From positions 310,001-374,000 of the forward strand of contig NZ_JRLF01000015.1 in the NCBI RefSeq assembly GCF_001404985.1: a stretch of DNA of 64,000 nucleotides, in the 5' to 3' direction. Position 1 is the stretch's first letter. Each line of letters opens with the position of its first letter. This document shows positions 62,443 through 64,000 of the stretch, one piece after another. The notes below the pieces were generated by a model. The model saw only the letters and a list, made by a program, of their open reading frames with translations, searched no databases and was not told the origin of the DNA. Both the position numbers and the translations under genes were made by a program. The DNA is from Flavobacterium aquidurense (GTDB taxonomy: Bacteria; Bacteroidota; Bacteroidia; Flavobacteriales; Flavobacteriaceae).

Positions 62443-63541
62443 ATGACAACTACCGAACAAATAAAAGGTATTGTGGAGCGCCTTGGTGCGTTGAGGAGGT
62501 ATCTTTGACGTTGATGCCAAGCTAATCGAAATTGCCAACGAAGAAGAAAAAACCTTTGCTCCAGACTTTTGGAACAATGCAAAAGAAGCCGAAGTCATTG
62601 TAAAAAATCTCCGAAACAAGAAAAAATGGATCGAAGATTATAATAAAGCAATCGAACTTACGGATGAATTACAACTTGCCTATGATTTTTATAAAGAAGG
62701 GGAACTTTCTGCAGAAGAATTAGACGGGCATTATAATACAACGCAAACTCATATTGAAAATATTGAGTTCAAAAACATGCTTTCTGACGAAGGAGACAGC
62801 TTAAGCGCCGTAGTACAAATTACTGCTGGAGCCGGAGGAACCGAGAGTTGTGATTGGGCAGGAATGCTAATGCGTATGTATATGATGTGGGGAGAAAGTT
62901 ATGGCTATAAAATAAAAGAACTAAACTTTCAGGCCGGTGAGGTTGCAGGAATCAAAACTGTTACCCTGGAGTTTGAGGGTGATTATTCTTTTGGTTACTT
63001 AAAAGGAGAAAACGGCGTACATCGCTTAGTTAGAATCTCTCCTTTTGATAGTAATGCAAAACGTCATACTTCATTCGCATCTGTTTATGTTTATCCGCTT
63101 GTTGATGACAGTATCGAAATTGACATCAATCCCGCAGATATCGAAATTACGACTTCTCGTTCCAGTGGAGCCGGAGGACAAAATGTGAATAAGGTTGAAA
63201 CCAAAGTACAATTAGTACACAAGCCAACCGGAATCCAGATCCAGTGTTCTGAAACGCGATCTCAACAAGACAACAGACAACGTGCCATGCAAATGTTACG
63301 TTCGCAATTGTATGAAATCGAGCTGAAAAAACAGCAGGCACAACGCGCAGACATCGAAGCCGGAAAAATGAAAATCGAATGGGGTTCACAAATACGCAAT
63401 TACGTAATGCAGCCTTATAAATTAGTAAAAGATGTTCGTACCGGTTATGAAACAAGCGATGTCGATGGCGTTATGAACGGGAATATTGATCCTTTCCTAA
63501 AAGCATTTTTAATGATGATGGGGCAAAAAGAGGAAGAATAA
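62443..63541 (+). CDS. prfB: Peptide chain release factor 2, with programmed +1 frameshift
   Basis: 365 residues in total. The first 21 codons (ATG 62443) end at the in-frame stop TGA (62506-62508); reading shifts +1 at CTT-TGA and continues from GAC 62507 for 344 codons. The slip site reads AGGAGGTATCTTTGAC, the same layout as the E. coli site with the SD-like AGGAGG three bases before CTT. RF2 recognises UAA and UGA: SPF anticodon motif in VRISPFDSNAKRH, and the GGQ motif in SSGAGGQNVNK. It self-regulates RF2 level. Start-codon context has no SD, so the AGGAGG here serves the frameshift. A single-frame reading would miss the first third, including residues before 62777. Confidence 0.97.
62497..62509 (+). 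promoter_or_regulatory. prfB +1 frameshift signal
   Basis: The AGGAGG tract (62494-62499) followed by TAT-CTT-TGA-C. The tract should pair with the 16S anti-SD and favour slippage of the CTT tRNA by one base when RF2 is scarce. Confidence 0.95.
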
Positions 63542-64000
63542 ATGAATAAATATATCAAAGGTTGTTTAGTTTTAATAGGTATTATTATTACTATAATAGC
63601 AATAATAGTTGGTCTGTTTTTTTGGTCATCAAATAGCCGGAGAAAACAAGCCGAAATTGATGGAATCAAATTCTCTAAAGAATGCGATTCATTCAAATTT
63701 ATTACTGAACAACCAGAGATTCAATTCGCAAAATTTAAAAAAAACGAAATCAATATCCTTAAGTTTCAGATTCTCAGAAAAGGAATTTTTATTCATGATA
63801 CATTGATTAAAAACGGTTTTAATAAAGAAGCCAACTCTAGTGAATACAAATCTATTGCTATTCCGTACAAAGAATTTTTAAAAACAGATACAATTGTAGT
63901 CACCACACAAAACAAACTACATTATTACATTTCAGGTTATCATCATTATGCTTACCTGCATTATGGCATGAATGGCTATCTGGGAAGTCATGAATGTAGA
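63542..64000 (+). CDS. Membrane-anchored protein, C-terminus cut by window edge
   Basis: At least 153 residues, starting immediately after the prfB stop (taaATG), so cotranscribed. One N-terminal membrane segment (about residues 6-28: CLVLIGIIITIIAIIVGLFF), then a mostly beta, non-cytoplasmic region. No family recognised. Its end lies outside the window. Confidence 0.75.
   Translation, partial: MNKYIKGCLVLIGIIITIIAIIVGLFFWSSNSRRKQAEIDGIKFSKECDSFKFITEQPEIQFAKFKKNEINILKFQILRKGIFIHDTLIKNGFNKEANSSEYKSIAIPYKEFLKTDTIVVTTQNKLHYYISGYHHYAYLHYGMNGYLGSHECR

Noticed and set aside
62777..63541. Short prfB frame starting inside the gene
   Set aside because: The gene begins at 62443 and reaches this part by programmed frameshift, not by internal initiation.
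1..64000. tRNA, rRNA, CRISPR arrays or insertion sequences
   Set aside because: I looked for tRNA arms, repeat-spacer arrays, transposase frames and rRNA-like blocks and saw none; short tRNAs could still be missed by eye.

Overview
The window looks like a chromosomal segment of a Flavobacterium-type organism (phylum Bacteroidota). The reasons are low G+C, AT-rich spacers, many Bacteroidota-style -7 boxes (TAnnTTTG, often with TTG/TTTG about 18-20 nt upstream), almost no Shine-Dalgarno sites before starts, lipoproteins with Bacteroidota lipoboxes, a probable type IX secretion sorting tail, and intergenic repeat families typical of flavobacteria. I see no tRNA, rRNA, CRISPR array, insertion sequence or prophage. 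Most of the window is core chromosome.

Layout. 1-3.5 kb: a truncated Xre regulator, a NUDIX hydrolase back-to-back with pyrE, a START-like protein and birA. 3.6-9.2 kb: rsfS-ftsH, then a membrane-lipid cluster (LUD protein, cdsA, psd, acyl-CoA-binding protein) ending in a lipoprotein superoxide dismutase. 9.3-20 kb: GH13 amylase lipoprotein, OstA/LptA-like protein, class-III aminotransferase, TPR protein-aroE, an exported protein and a DUF349 protein. 20.7-30 kb: OsmC, exported TPR protein with gyrA, clpC, a RimB-RimK fusion and a DUF421 membrane protein. 30-35 kb: SUKH/HEAT protein, phosphate transporter with its DUF47 partner, hutH. 35.7-41.4 kb: threonine operon thrA-thrB-thrC preceded by an unannotated Thr-rich leader peptide. 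41.5-50.9 kb is the most accessory-looking part: a 926-residue HD + GHKL ATPase fusion, a second Xre regulator paralogous to the one at the left edge, a GNAT, a HutD-like protein, Crp/Fnr regulator, pectate lyase lipoprotein, a DUF3037/HipA-like kinase pair and nnrD. 51.4-64 kb: gcvT, S41 protease, YebC, a small lipoprotein, LamG protein, cysteine-synthase-like enzyme, S9 peptidase, YbaB, threonine aldolase, prfB with an intact programmed frameshift, and a cut-off membrane-anchored protein.

How genes work together: cdsA and psd are two steps of phosphatidylethanolamine synthesis and sit beside an acyl-CoA carrier and the membrane protease FtsH. thrABC forms the aspartate-to-threonine branch and is very likely attenuated by threonine supply through the leader peptide. 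PiT and DUF47 form a phosphate uptake pair. The best candidates for new biology are the HD-GHKL fusion protein, the Thr leader/attenuator, the near-leaderless overlapping pyrE/NUDIX promoters, and the structured intergenic repeat families (at least four kinds), several of which sit inside the thr operon or flank the pectate lyase locus.
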